The notes beneath the pieces are model-generated. The model was not told where the DNA came from. It saw only the letters and a list, made by a program, of their open reading frames with translations, and made no database searches. From contig JBBPUQ010000009.1 of NCBI GenBank assembly GCA_038501195.1, forward strand, positions 496,001 to 560,000: a stretch of 64,000 nt of DNA, written 5' to 3'. The DNA is from Nemania diffusa (taxonomy: Eukaryota; Ascomycota; Sordariomycetes; Xylariales; Xylariaceae). Position numbers and translations under genes: made by a program. This document shows positions 23,539-36,754 of this stretch, one piece after another; the stretch's first letter is position 1, and every line of letters begins with the position of its first letter.

Positions 23539-23848
23539 TATTATAAATTATATTTATATTTAAATAAATAAATTTTAAAAATAATTAATATATATAATAT
23601 AATTAATAAATAATTAAAATAATTAAATAAATTTTATTGTTTATTTAAAATAATAAATTTATTAAAAATTAAATAAAATAATAAATATAAAAAACAAAAA
23701 ATAATAAAAAAAAAAAAATTTATATAAATATATTAATTTAATTTAAAAAGTTAGATTTATTTTTTAATTTTTTTAATTTTAGTTTTTTTTTAAAAATATA
23801 TAATATTATTTAATTTTTAAACTTATTGTTAATATTATATTTATTATA
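23539..23848 (+). repeat. 3' LTR of the nested Gypsy element
   Basis: Aligned with 16830..17139 over its whole length; the differences are nearly all transitions. An A-rich tract just upstream could be the polypurine tract. Confidence 0.85.
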
Positions 23849-25094
23849 ATATTTTTATAAATTTTAAAATAAATAATTTAATATTATTAAAAATATAATA
23901 TAATATATAGTAATATTTTAATATTAATTTTTTTATATTATTTATTTTTTAATTAAATAAAATAGTAATAATTTTATTAAATTTATTAATTAATATTTAA
24001 ATATAGTTATATTTTTATTATTTATTATTATATATTTTTAAATATTTTATAATATAAATATTAAATATAATAATTTAAAAAGTTTTTTTTTTATTTTTTT
24101 ATTATATTTATATTTATATTTATAATAATTATTAAAATATTAATATAAGTTTTTTTTAAAAAAAAACTAATAATAGTTTTATTTTAAAATTTATATTAAT
24201 TTGTTTTAATTTTAATAAACTATTAATATTAATTTATATATTTTTTATAATAAAACGGTTTAAAAAAAATTGTTTTATTTATAATAGTTTTTAATATTAT
24301 AATTTTTTTATTATAACTTTTTAAACTTTAAGTTATATTTTTTTTAAAAATTAAATTAATTAAATTTATATTTTTTATAATTAATATTTTAGTTTTAATA
24401 AATTAAAAAATAACTATAAAACTTTTAATTATATTTAATTTAATAAATATAAAAACTTTTATTTTTTATTTTTAAGTTTTAATTATTAATAAATTAGTTA
24501 TTTTTTAAAAAAATATATTAGTTATAATATTATTTTTTTTTTATTTATATTAAAAAGTAATATTAAAATTATTTAAAAAGTTTATTTATTTAATTTATTT
24601 TATTAAAAAAGCTTTTTTAATTAATTAATAAATTAATATTTAATAATTTAAAATAATAATATTTAAAAGTTTATATTATTATTAATATTTTTTAATTTTA
24701 AATTAAATAAATTTATTTATATAAAATTATAATTTTTAAAAAATAATTAATAAATTTTTATTTATTGTTTTTTTATTTTTATTAAATAATTTTTTTAATT
24801 ATATTTTAAAAAATATTTATTTTAATATATATTAAAGCTTTAAATTAAAAAAAAGCTAATATTAAAATTAATATAATTAATTTTTTTATTATTTAAAAAC
24901 TTTTTATTATTTTAATTTTAATTTTTATTTATAGTTTTTTTTTAATAATTATATAGATAATTTAAAAATATTATTAATATAATAAATAAATATTTTTATA
25001 AAATTATAAAATTTTAAAAATAATTAAATTAATATTATAGTTTTAAAGTTTTTAAATTTTTAATTTAAAATTATTTTGATTTTTTTTAAGTTTA

Positions 25095-25402
25095 TGTTAA
25101 CCTAATAACTTAATAAAATCTATATATATATATTAAATATATACAACTAAAACTTAAACTAGAATTTTTATTAAATAACTAAATAAATAAAAAATACAAA
25201 AACTTATTAAGATTTACAAAACTTACAAGTTTTACATATATATATATATAGATAATTTATATATAACTTTTTTAGTTATATTTTCTTTTGTAAAATATAT
25301 ATATAAATTAATATAAAACTTTAAAACTTAAAAATAAACTTTAAATTTTATAAATTATTTTAAATCTTTTTATATATATATATATAAAAAGTTTTATTAA
25401 TA
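25095..25402 (+). repeat. Left LTR of the second nested element
   Basis: Starts TGTTAACC; the matching right copy starts TATTAAAT. Contains two long TA runs conserved in both copies. Confidence 0.85.
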
Positions 25403-28400
25403 TTAATTAGTAATTATAAAATATAATTATAAATTAACAAAATAAAAAAGCAAAAACTAGTTATTGTTAAAAATAACTTTTATATTACATTTTTTTTTTT
25501 TTATATAAAAAATAAATTATTATTTTTATTAATTAACTAAAAACATATTAAATTAATTATTAAATAAATAAAGCTTAACTATTGTAAAATTGAAGTTTTT
25601 TTTACAATAGTTTAATTAATTTTTATATAAAAATTAATAAAACTATAAATTATTTTATATATTTATTTTTTCGATTATTTTATTTATTTTATAACTTTTA
25701 CTTTTTTACTTTTTATAATTATATTAATATTAATAATAAAAGTAATAGCAATAGTAGCAGCTGTAACAATTAAACAAGCTTAAAATAATAATTTAATAGC
25801 TTTATATAATAAAAATAACTTTATATATAAAAATATAGCTAAAAGTAACAGTATTTAAATAAAAATTAAAAAAAAAAAATAGATTTAAAATATTAAAATA
25901 TAACTATTAACTTTAATATTTTTTTAAAATTTATAAAATTAACAATATATTTTATACAATATTTATATAATTATATATAATTAAAAGTCGAAAATAAATA
26001 GTTTATATAAATATTTATAATAAACTTTTATAAATAAATAAAACTTATATTTATAAATATTAGTTATATATTTAAATAAAAATTTAATATTATAATTAAA
26101 TATAATTTAAATATTTAATTATATAATATAATATATAATAATAAATTTATTTATATTTTTAAAAAATATAAAAACAAAAATAATAACAAATTAAATAATA
26201 ATATATTTATATAAACAATATTAGTTTTAATATTTATATTAATAAATATATTAAAACTTTTTGTTATATAAATAAATCTTTTAATATTATAATTAGCTAT
26301 ATTAAAACTAATAATACTAATATATATTTTAATATTTAATATAAATAATTAAATAATTTTTTTTTTTATATAAATAAAAACTTAAAAATTTATATTTATT
26401 TTTAAAATTTTTACTATATATTTTATATTTTTATTTATATATAAAAATCAATTATATAAACTTTTTTTTATTTAGATTATTTATAATAATTTAATTAAAA
26501 CAATTTAATTTACTATATTTACTAAAATATAGCGATTTAATTAAAACTATAATAATAAACTATATAATATATTATATAATAAAACTTAAATTTTTATTTT
26601 AATATATTATTAATTTAAAATTATTAAAAAATAATACTATATAATATTTTTTTTTATATTAAAAAAAAAAACTAAATAGTACTATTTTAACTATATTAGT
26701 TTAATATATAAATAAAATAAAATTTATATAATATTTAATAATTATTTTAATATAATAATTAATTATAATTAATATTAAATCGATTAAACTATTATTATTT
26801 TTATATAAATAAAATAAAATAATTTAATAAAAATAATATTTAAAATATTAAAAACTATAATTAATAAGTTTTAATTTATATAATATGTTTTAAAATTTAG
26901 CTATTATAAAAAAATATTATTTTATATAATAGTTATATAAACATGTTTTAATATATTTAAGTTTAAATTTGTTTTAATTAATTAAAAATTTATATATAAA
27001 GTTTTATTTTTTAATTTATAAATAATATTATAAGTTTTTTTTAATTAAAAAATAAACTATTATTATATAATAAATATTTACTTTATTAATAAATAATATA
27101 ATATTAAATATTTAAAACAATTATATAATTATAACTTTAAAAAAAATTTTTATTAAAAATTACAACAATTATATAATAAAAATAATAAAAATAATAAAAA
27201 GTATTTTATTTATAAAAAGCTTAGTTATTAATTTATTAATTATAATTAATAAAAAAAATTAAAAACAATAAAGCAATATTTTGTTATATATAATATTTTA
27301 AAATAAAAAGCTTTATTATATAAAAAATATAAAATATTTATATTAAACTATAAAAATAATAAAGATTTTTTATATAATAATAAATTTAATAATAACTTAA
27401 ATTTTAAAATCGGAAATAAAACAGTTTAATTTTTAATAAATTTAATATATTTTTATTATATAACAAAAAAAATATATATATATTTAAAACTAAATATTAA
27501 TATTAAATAATTTTTACTTAAATAATTAATATAATATAAAATATTAAAATATTTTATAAAATATTAATATAATTAAAGTTTTAATTATTAAAAAAGTTTA
27601 AGCTAAAATTTTTATATAAAAAAACTTTTTTATATAAATAAATTAAATTTTAAATAATATAGCAATTTAATTTAATAATATTAAAAGTTTTAAAATTATA
27701 AATATTATAATTATTTTAATATTAATTAAATTAATCGAATTTTATATTTTAAATATATTAATTTTATTTTTACTGTTATTATAAAATATAAATTAACTAT
27801 ATATTTATTTTAATAATATATAAAATATAATTATATAACAAAATAATATAATAGTATTAATTATATAAAAATAAAAACACTTGTTTTTTAATATTAGCTA
27901 ATTAAAAACTACAAATTATTTTATAAAATAAAAGCTTTAAAAATTATATTATTAATTTAAATATTTTTATATAAAAAAACTTATAAAGTTATTATAAAAA
28001 ATTAAATATAATAATATTAATATTTTAATATTTTAAAAAATTAAAAAATTTTACTATTATTATTAATTATATAATTAAGTTTTAAAAGAATTTAAATTTT
28101 TATTAAAAAATAAATATAATTTTAATTATAAAATTATTATTAATATTATATAAATTAATAAATAATTAATTTTATATATAATTAATATAAATATTTTGTT
28201 TTAAATAGCTAAATTTTTAAAGTTTTTAAATATATATAATATTTAAAATATATTATATTAATGTTAAATTTTAATATATTAAAAACTATTTAATTATATT
28301 ATATATAATTTTAGTATAAATTTTTTATTTAAAAAATTTTATAATAATATATAACTAATTAAAATTTTATATAAAAAAATGTTTATTAAAATATATTAAA

Positions 28401-30701
28401 CTATTAAAAAAGTTAAATAAATATATATATTATTTTATTATATATTTGATATTTTATATAAAAAAATTAATTATTATATAAATACAAAAACAATATAATA
28501 AATAGTTATAAAAGCTTTAAATAATATAATTAAATTAAATAGTTTTATATTTATTTTATTAATTTTTAAAGTTTATTTTAAAATTAACAGCAATTTATTT
28601 TTTTTATTAAAAATTATTTAAAAAGTAAAAACTATATAAAAAACTATAAAAATATTAAAAAATATTTATATAAAAATTAATATTAATTAAACTATATAAA
28701 CTAAAAATAAACTAATATTATTATATAAAATATTTTTTTTATTTTTTTTAAAGTAAAATTATAATATAAAAAAAATAAAAAACTAAATAAAACTATATAA
28801 AATTTCTATAATTAAAAATTATAATATTATAATTAATATAACAAATAAATTAGCTAAGTTTTATTATATATAAATTAAATTATATTATTAATAAAAAGTT
28901 ATATTTAATTTATTATATAAAAAAAATAACTTTTTATATAATTTTTTTTAAATTGTTAAATAATTGTAATTTTAATATAAAAATAAACTAAAAAAATTAT
29001 TTATATTTATTAATAATTAATACTTTATATTAAAAAAAATTAACAATTATATTTTAATTATATAATTAAAATAAAATAATATAATTATTATATTTAAAAT
29101 ATTTTTTAAATAATTAAATATAATTAAAATAAATATATTAATAATTTAAAATATATTTTAGTTTATATAATATAATTTAAATTAATATAACTAAATAAAA
29201 ATTTTTTAAACTAAGTTTATATAAAAAATTAAAAATAAAATAATTAAACTATATAAAAAGTTTAAATTAATTATATAAAGTTATAAAAATAATAACAAAA
29301 TTTAAATTTTTATATAAATATTAATAATTTAATATATAAGTTAATAATTTATTATAATTTTAAAACTATTATTAATTTAAAACTATAATATATATATAAA
29401 ATTGCAAAATATTTTTTAAATATATATATAGTTATATAATAAATTAAACTAAAAAATTTATATTTATTTATTAAAAAAACTAAAAAACAAATATTTAATA
29501 AATATTATATTTTAAATTATATAACTATTATATAAACTAACTAAATTAAAATTATATTAATATAAAATTTATTATAAATATTATTATTAAAAATTAAATA
29601 TAAAAATATTTATATATAATTTATATTTATTATATATTAAAAAAAAAACTTAATAAATTTATAATTATAAAACTTTAAATAAATAATATTTTTAATATTA
29701 TATTTAAAAAGTTTTTATATGAAAAAAAAATTAAACTATTATTTTATATAAAATTAAAAGTAAAATTAATATTTAAATATTTTATTAAATTTAATAAAAA
29801 TAAAATTTAAATAAATAAATAAAATTTTATTTTTATTTAATAAAAACAAACTAAATAATTATATATTATTAATTTTTATATAAAAAATTATTTTTAATAA
29901 TATATTATTTAATAAATTTAAAATATATATATTATATTAATATATTAATTAAAAATATTATATAATTTATTAATTATTATATAAGTTTAAAAACTATTAA
30001 AAAATAATATTAAAATATTAAATATATAAATATAATAGTAAATTAATAATATATAATAAAAACTATATTATATATTTTTAAATTTTAATTATATAAAAAT
30101 ATTTATTTTTATTATTAAAATATTTATAAATAACAAAAATTTAAGTTTTTAAATTAAATTTATAGTTATATTAATTAATAAAAGCTATATAAAAAATACT
30201 TTTATAATTAAAAATAATATTGTTTATTAAAGTTTATTTAAATATAAACAAATTATATATAATATATTAATAAATAAATTATATAATATAATCAATAGAT
30301 TTAATTATATTATTATATTCAATATAATTTTTTAAAAAATTATTTATATCATAAAATTGTTAATTATATTATTAATTATATATATTAATTTTAAATCTTT
30401 ATATAAATGTTTAATTAAACTAAAAATTATATAAAAAAAACAACTTATAATTAATATTATATTATTTTAAAAAATATATAAAAATTATAAAATTATAAAA
30501 ATATATTAAATTAATAATAAAAACAACTTAATAAACATTTATATAAAAAAATACTTAATTAAATATTAAAAAAATTAATTAATATAAATAAACTAATTAT
30601 ATAAATAAAAGTATATATAAATTAATTATATAATAAAAAAAATAACAAAAAATTAATTAATATTAAAACTAAAATTACTATATAAAAAAAAGAATTTTTA
30701 A

Positions 30702-31009
30702 TATTAAATTAATAATTTAATAAAACTTATATATATATATTAAATATATATAATTAAAATTTAAACTAAAACTTTTATTAAATAATTAAATAAATAAAAA
30801 ATATAAAAACTTATTAAAATTTATAAAATTTACAAATTTTATATATATATATATATAAATAACTTATATATAACTTTTTAAATTATATTTTTTTTTATAA
30901 AATATATATATAAATTAATATAAAACTTTAAAACTTAAAAATAAACTTTAAACTTTATAAATTATTTTAAATCTTTTTATATATATATATATAAAAAGTT
31001 TTATTAATA
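30702..31009 (+). repeat. Right LTR of the second nested element
   Basis: Same length (308 bp) as the left copy and carrying more C-to-T and G-to-A changes. Confidence 0.85.
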
Positions 31010-34000
31010 GTTTATTTTAATATTTTAACTAGTTTTTAAAATTATATTTAAATAATTAATTATAATAATTTTAAAATAAAATTTATAAATATTTTTTTAA
31101 AAATTAATTTTATATAAATAATATATTATTTTTTTATATTGTTTTTAACATTTTAAAATTTTATTAAAATAAATTAAAATATTATTAATATATATATTAA
31201 TAAATTAATTAAATAAATTATAAAATTAAATATTAATAAAGTTTTATTATTATATAAATTTTATTTTTAAATTAAATAATAAAATTATTTAATAAAAACT
31301 TTTTAATTTAATTTAAAATATAATTAAAAAATAAAATTTAATTATTAATAATAATTAATTAAAAGTTTTAATAATATTAAATTTTAAATATATTTTTAAT
31401 TTATAATAATTAAATAATATATTTTTAAAGTTAAAAGTTTAAATAATTTAATTTTTTAAAAATTAATTTTTTTATTAAAAATTAATATAAAATTTTTTAT
31501 TAATTAAATAAAATTTAAATATAAATAAAATAAATATTATATTTAAGTTTATATTTAATTTAATAAATTTTAATTTTAATAGTTTTTTTTTTTTTTTTTT
31601 TAAAAAAAATATATTAAATTAATATATAATATTATAAAAAGCTATTATTTTTAAATTTATTATTAAGTTTTAAAACTATATTATAATTAAATTAAAACAA
31701 TAATATTTTAATCAATTAAATTTTAAAAAAAAAAATTTTTAAATAAATTAATTTTTTAAATATTAATTGTTTTATTAGTTTAATATATTTTAAGTTTTTA
31801 TTAAATAAAAATAATATTCATTTATTATTAAAAGTTTTTTATTATTTTTTATATAAAATATTAATATTAATTATTTAATTAATATTGAATATTTTTATAA
31901 TATATTAAATTAAAATCGATTTATTAAATATATTAAGTTTTTTTTAACAAGTTTAATTTAAATTATTTATATAATTTTATTTTAATTAAATAATAACTTT
32001 TATATTAATAGTTTAAGTTTTAAAGTTTTAAATTATATTATTAATTAATATATTATTTTATAATATTTTATAATAATATTTTAAATTATTTTTTTTTAAT
32101 TTAATTTTTATTTTTAAATTTATTTTATTTTATTATAAAATATAATATTATTTTTTTAATTGCTTTATTATATTAATTTATATTTTATTAAATTTTTAAA
32201 TTAATAGTTTTTTTAATTTTAATTTTTAATAAAATAATAATTATAAAAAAAAATTATATAAAAATAAAAATATTATTAAACTATATAAATTATTTATATT
32301 AATAATTTATTAAAATATTTTATTTTAATAGCTAATATAAATTAATTATTATTTAATAATTAATATTAATAACTTTAAACTTTTTATTAAAAAAATAAAA
32401 TTTGTTTATTTTTAAAATAGCTTTTAATATTTAGTTTATTTTATTAATTATTTTATTATAATAATTAATTAATAATATCGGTTTTTTTAATTTAATAACT
32501 TTAATTTTAAATTAATATTTAATTTTTTAAATTAATTATTAATTAATTAATAAATTAATTTAAGTTTTAATATTATATAATATAATAATTATAATATTAA
32601 TTTTATTAATTTATATTTATATAATTTAAAAAAAGTTTAATAAATTATTTAAGTTATTTAAATTAACTATAATAAATATTTAAATTAATATAAAAATTTT
32701 TATTAATTTTATTTATTTTTTAAATTTTTAAAACTAAAAAATTTATTAAATTTTAATTTATTATAATTTTTTATTTTTTAAACAACTAATATATTGTTTT
32801 TTTTTAAAATATTATTTAATTATATATATATTTTCTTTTATAACTAAAATAAATATTATTGTTTTAATATATTTTTTTTTAATTATTAATTAATTTTTTA
32901 TATTTATTATTTTAAAAAGATTTGATTTTTTTTTTAGTTTTGCTAAATTTATTATTAAAATAAAAGCTTTTTTTAAAATTAATTATATTTAAAGTTTAAT
33001 TTTTTTAATTTTATTTAAATAATTGTTAATAATTATAAATAGTTTTAATAACTTTATTATAAAACTTTTTATATATAAAGTTTAAATTAATGTTAGTTTT
33101 AAAGATTTTATTATTAAAATTAATATTTAAATATTTTTAAAAGAATTAAATTTATTTTAATTTAAATATTTTTGCTTTTTAAATAAAATTATTAAAATAT
33201 AAAATAAATTAATAAATATTTATTTATTTAAAAAATTTATAATAATATTTAATAAAAATTTATTAAATTATTATAGTTTAGTTTAAATTATAATAAATAA
33301 TAATTAATACTTAAATTATTTTAGCTATATTATTAAACAATTAAATATTAAATTAATAATAAATTTTTATTAATTATAAAATAAATTTTTTAAATTAAAA
33401 AAACAAATAATATATTTAATTTTTTTTATTATAAAAAATAGTTTTATTTTTTTTGAATTTATTAATAAGTTTATAAATTTAAATATTAAATTTGTTTTTA
33501 TTATTAATAAACTTTTTAAAATATTTAATTTTTGCTTTAATTTTATTTTAATAAATAATATATTAATTATTAAATTTAATTAAAAGTTTTTTAAATATAA
33601 ACTATATAGTTATATTATAAAATTAAAAAATAATATTTAAAACTGTTTTAAAAATATTATTTTTATAATTATATTTAAAAAATATAACTAAATTAAATTG
33701 TTTTTATAATATAATTATTTATTAATAAAAAAAATTAATTTAGATTTTTTATATAATAATTATATTTTATTTAATAATAAGTTTTTTTTATTATTTAAAA
33801 TTACTATTGTTATTTTAGTTTATTATTTTAAGTTATTAATATAAAATTAATTTATAAAATTTATTTTTATTATTAATAAGTTTTATAAATAATAAAATAA
33901 TAAATAAAATAATAATTAAAATAATAATTAAAATTATAATTAATTAATTAAATAAATTTAATTAACTTTTAAGTTTAACTTTAAATTTTTAAATAATAAT

Positions 34001-34158
34001 ATTTTTTTAACAATATAAATAATATATTATATTAATAATTTTATTTTAAATATATAATTAAAATAGTTTATTTATTATATATAAACTATATAAAATAAAT
34101 AATAATTATATATTTAAATTAAATATTTATTAATAAATCAAAAATAATTTTAAAATAG

Positions 34159-34212
34159 TGTTACAATTATAAAAAATATAAAAGCTAGTTTATTAATTTT
34201 ATTAACTAAAAA

Positions 34213-34253
<41 letters not shown>

Positions 34254-34510
34254 AATTATATATATATACTATGTAAAGTATATAGGTGTATAAAACTGCA
34301 AATAAAGTCACAGGTAAGGTTGTAAAGTTTAGCCGAAGTTCCTCTAGGGTAGGTCTTACAGGGTGGATCCTCTAGGGTAGGTCATCCCAGAGATCGTGGT
34401 TCCTACAGGTCAGTAGAAATCGCGGGGTCACATCGCAACAGGGTGCGTAGGTCTCGGTCCACGATCAATGGGATAGGCGTAGAGGTCAGTGGCCTGTGTA
34501 AATCGTCACA
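34159..34510. repeat. Right LTR of the outer retrotransposon
   Basis: This is the partner of the left LTR. Here the outer (3') ~200 nt are almost unmutated while the inner part is RIP-converted, including a run of 33 A residues at 34217-34249 where the left copy has a mixed A/G tract. Confidence 0.85.
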
Positions 34511-34770
34511 ATAAATACACCTGCTATATGTAAACATAATAATATCACGATTTTTTTATATTTATTATAACAGAGCTATAATATTCGTTTTAGTTACACC
34601 ATTATATATAATATACATCGTACGGCTTGAAAACGTTGGAACTGAAATGGTCTGGCTAACATACTGTTAAGTTAGCACTGCAGAAGGCGGGTAAAATACA
34701 GTACAGCTAACAGCGCTGTCAACAGCGTGTACTAAAAACGGGTTCCCCCCTTTAGGTAGACTTAGGAATA

Positions 34771-35145
34771 CCTTGGTTTTAGTGAAAAATACCAACAAAG
34801 TCTAGTACCTACAGATATACCTAATAGTGTCAGATTTAGTGCATGTGTTGTATTGGTGACTAGCTTTAATCTGAGGGAATTATCTGACAAGCTCTTTTTG
34901 GTGCGCTTTGGTTATTCGTAGTTCACTTTTCACTATCCGTAGTGCAGTCTAAACCCTTTCCGGAAAAGCCCCCTACAACGCCCATAGATTGCTCTGATCT
35001 ATACCCATTTTGTATAAAAATTGGAGCAGTGGCTAGAAATAGACGGCCGCTAGACATTTTCTTCTAAAAAACACAGTTAATTGAAATACTGTTAAAGTTA
35101 CTTATAGGTACAACGTTTTAGCAGTAGTTTTCACTAAAACCAAGG
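34771..35145. mobile_element. TA-flanked inverted-repeat element (375 bp)
   Basis: The arms CCTTGGTTTTAGTGAAAA (34771-34788) and its exact reverse complement (35128-35145) are flanked by TA at 34769-34770 and 35146-35147. It is non-coding. Its right end lies inside the element at 34903-35445, while that element's left end lies inside this one, so the two overlap rather than nest. Confidence 0.55.
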
Positions 35146-35445
35146 TATTTATAAGTTTAAGTTAAATCTTTTAGCGACATAGATCTTAAGTTAAATAACT
35201 GTGGCTGTGGTGGCTTGCGCAGGTACAGCTGTGGCTTATCTGTAGTATAAATCGCCTAGAAACCGACTGAGGTAAGTAGCTATTACTGCCGACCGTACCT
35301 ATATAAGTTCTGCTGGGGTCTGCTCCACTTCTCTCACAAAACAAGTATAGATTAAAGCAGGTCAGAGCTTGTGCGGGGCGATTACTGGAAAGGGTTTAGA
35401 CTGCACTACAGATAGTGAAAAGTGAACTACGAATAACCAAGGCGC
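34903..35445. mobile_element. Long-armed inverted-repeat element (543 bp)
   Basis: The arms start GCGCTTTGGTTATTCG and GCGCCTTGGTTATTCG and match closely for ~60 nt through TGCAGTCTAAACCCTTTCC, then more loosely for another ~60 nt. Direct repeat TTTTGGT flanks the two ends; GCGC may belong to the repeat as well, making it 11 bp. Long arms and a 7-11 bp duplication fit a MULE-like non-autonomous element. No ORF. Confidence 0.65.
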
Positions 35446-36754
35446 TTTTGGTGCGCTGCACGGACCACTCAATACTAGCCACACCGCTTATATAATCAAT
35501 ACGCGCCTCCCACGCACGGGCCTCAGGCTCGTTAGGAGAGGCTCAAATCCAACAAATAGTACTAGACCTGACCTGACTTGATTGTTATTTTCTCAAACGC
35601 CCTATCACTTCCGATCGATGATCCACTTCTCTATCAAAATAGGTGGGGATAGGAGCACTAAGAGGGGGCTTTGCCGAGCTAAGTTTAGAGTCCTCTCCAA
35701 ATACGGCAGGCGCCCCGTTTACTCTTTCAAGTGGACACTAAACCTAATATGGTAGTTACCCTACGTCTCAATTGTAGCTAGATTTGTAGCGAGACCACAA
35801 TGTGTATGCAAGTATTGAGACGGTGCGTGCAACACTGTTGCAGGGGGTCAAGTTGATTAGGTCATCAGGACCCTAGATTTTTCGTTTTTCTATTTATTAG
35901 CTAGCAAGGAGATAGTTCTCTATTAGGGAGACTCAGAGAGGCCATGGGAGGCCGATGCCTTTGGCATCGACCGATTATGTCGCTACGTAGCATTTATAGT
36001 AGTTTTGCTACACCAATATTACTTCGATTGCCTTACTAGACTACTGTTTTTCCTGCCTCAAATCTCTAGAAGTGATTAAGATGGCCGTGGCCAGTCCTCT
36101 AGAGTGCGTTGTGTGTATATTGCACGCCTCGTTTCAGTATTAACACGATCATTTAGGCCGCCTTAATCATAAATAATAGCATGCGTCAAGGCAGGATTTT
36201 ACGAGTTCTGCACACCGAATTCATCTCACTCAGAGTGCGACTCAGTCAGCCTAGGATCCTTATACTGCTATGTATAGCTACCCCCACGCTGTACGACTTT
36301 GCATTAGATTTTGCCTTCCAGCTAGGACGTTAACCTGGCTTGTAGAGTCATAAACATCTAAATAATCTATTTGCGGCGCCCGTAGCACTTTCCCATATTG
36401 TTAATGCCTCCGAAGGATGAGCGTGTGTTTCGAAAAGTGTTGTAGTACAGGATCTCGCGTCATCATTGTTCACAAAATAAGCTTCACTGAGTAATCTACA
36501 ACCATGTGATATAATATTACGGTTTCGCTGTGCTTGTTACGCAAATGGCGGAAATTTCTGATTATGGATAATTTTGGGGACTCGAAACCCTTATAAACGT
36601 GACGCCGCTCACTTTCAGACAGGAAGTAACTTTTGAGACCGCCTATTAACGAATAACCAGATTCAAACTACAGGATTCCTCGAGCCTTAGTCACTAGGAG
36701 GTTAGGGTTGTCGATTTGGCCAAATTAATTGTCATTGATATTCTCAGCCACGCC
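35446..36754. other. Intergenic region upstream of the GMC gene
   Basis: No gene or further repeat pair was recognised. Composition returns to normal after the transposon block. The last ~200 bp should hold the promoter of the GMC oxidoreductase gene. Confidence 0.4.
36591..36597 (+). promoter_or_regulatory. Possible TATA element of the GMC gene
   Basis: TTATAAA lies 158 nt upstream of the GMC start codon in an otherwise mixed-composition stretch. Position and match fit a TATA box with a leader of ~120 nt; this is inference only. Confidence 0.3.

Larger units (their letters stand above)
16830..23848 (+). mobile_element. Nested Gypsy-type LTR retrotransposon (7,019 bp), RIP-mutated
   Basis: Two 310-bp LTRs (16830..17139 and 23539..23848) are flanked by the target duplication ATATT (16825-16829 and 23849-23853). 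The 6.4-kb interior has no ORF. A degraded reverse transcriptase core can still be read on the plus strand: positions 20856-20879 translate to YINNILIY, where the Gypsy family has a YxDD motif, and the next ~100 nt keep the spacing of the following RT helices. Asp-to-Asn changes are what G-to-A mutation of GAT codons gives. The element is non-functional. Confidence 0.85.
25095..31009 (+). mobile_element. Second nested LTR retrotransposon (5,915 bp), possibly Copia-type
   Basis: Two 308-bp LTRs (25095..25402 and 30702..31009) are flanked by the target duplication GTTTA (25090-25094 and 31010-31014). The interior of 5.3 kb is A+T-rich with no ORF. At 27202-27243 a plus-strand frame keeps the C-x2-C-x4-H-x4-C spacing of a Gag zinc knuckle with the Cys and His codons changed to TAT, the product expected from C-to-T changes. 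The interior length fits a Copia-type element, but no reverse transcriptase motif was firmly identified, so the superfamily is tentative. Confidence 0.78.
15492..34510. mobile_element. Outer RIP-mutated LTR retrotransposon containing two nested elements
   Basis: The 344-bp (15492..15835) and 352-bp (34159..34510) direct repeats are LTRs starting TG and ending CA or the RIP-derived TA. They are flanked by the 5-bp target duplication ATAAA (15487-15491 and 34511-34515). Removing the two inserted elements leaves roughly 6.1 kb, a normal size for an LTR element, with internal pieces at 15836-16829, 23854-25094 and 31015-34158. The whole interior is over 85-90% A+T with no ORF, as expected from RIP. 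Superfamily and orientation could not be read. Confidence 0.88.

Noticed and set aside
15900..33000. Many short TA repeats that could suggest satellites or CRISPR-like arrays
   Set aside because: No regular spacing with unique spacers; the repeats are low-complexity by-products of extreme composition.
15600..34200. Very A+T-rich block resembling mitochondrial DNA or a centromere core
   Set aside because: Three LTR pairs with target duplications explain the block, and changes between LTR copies are transitions. No mitochondrial genes or tRNAs were seen.
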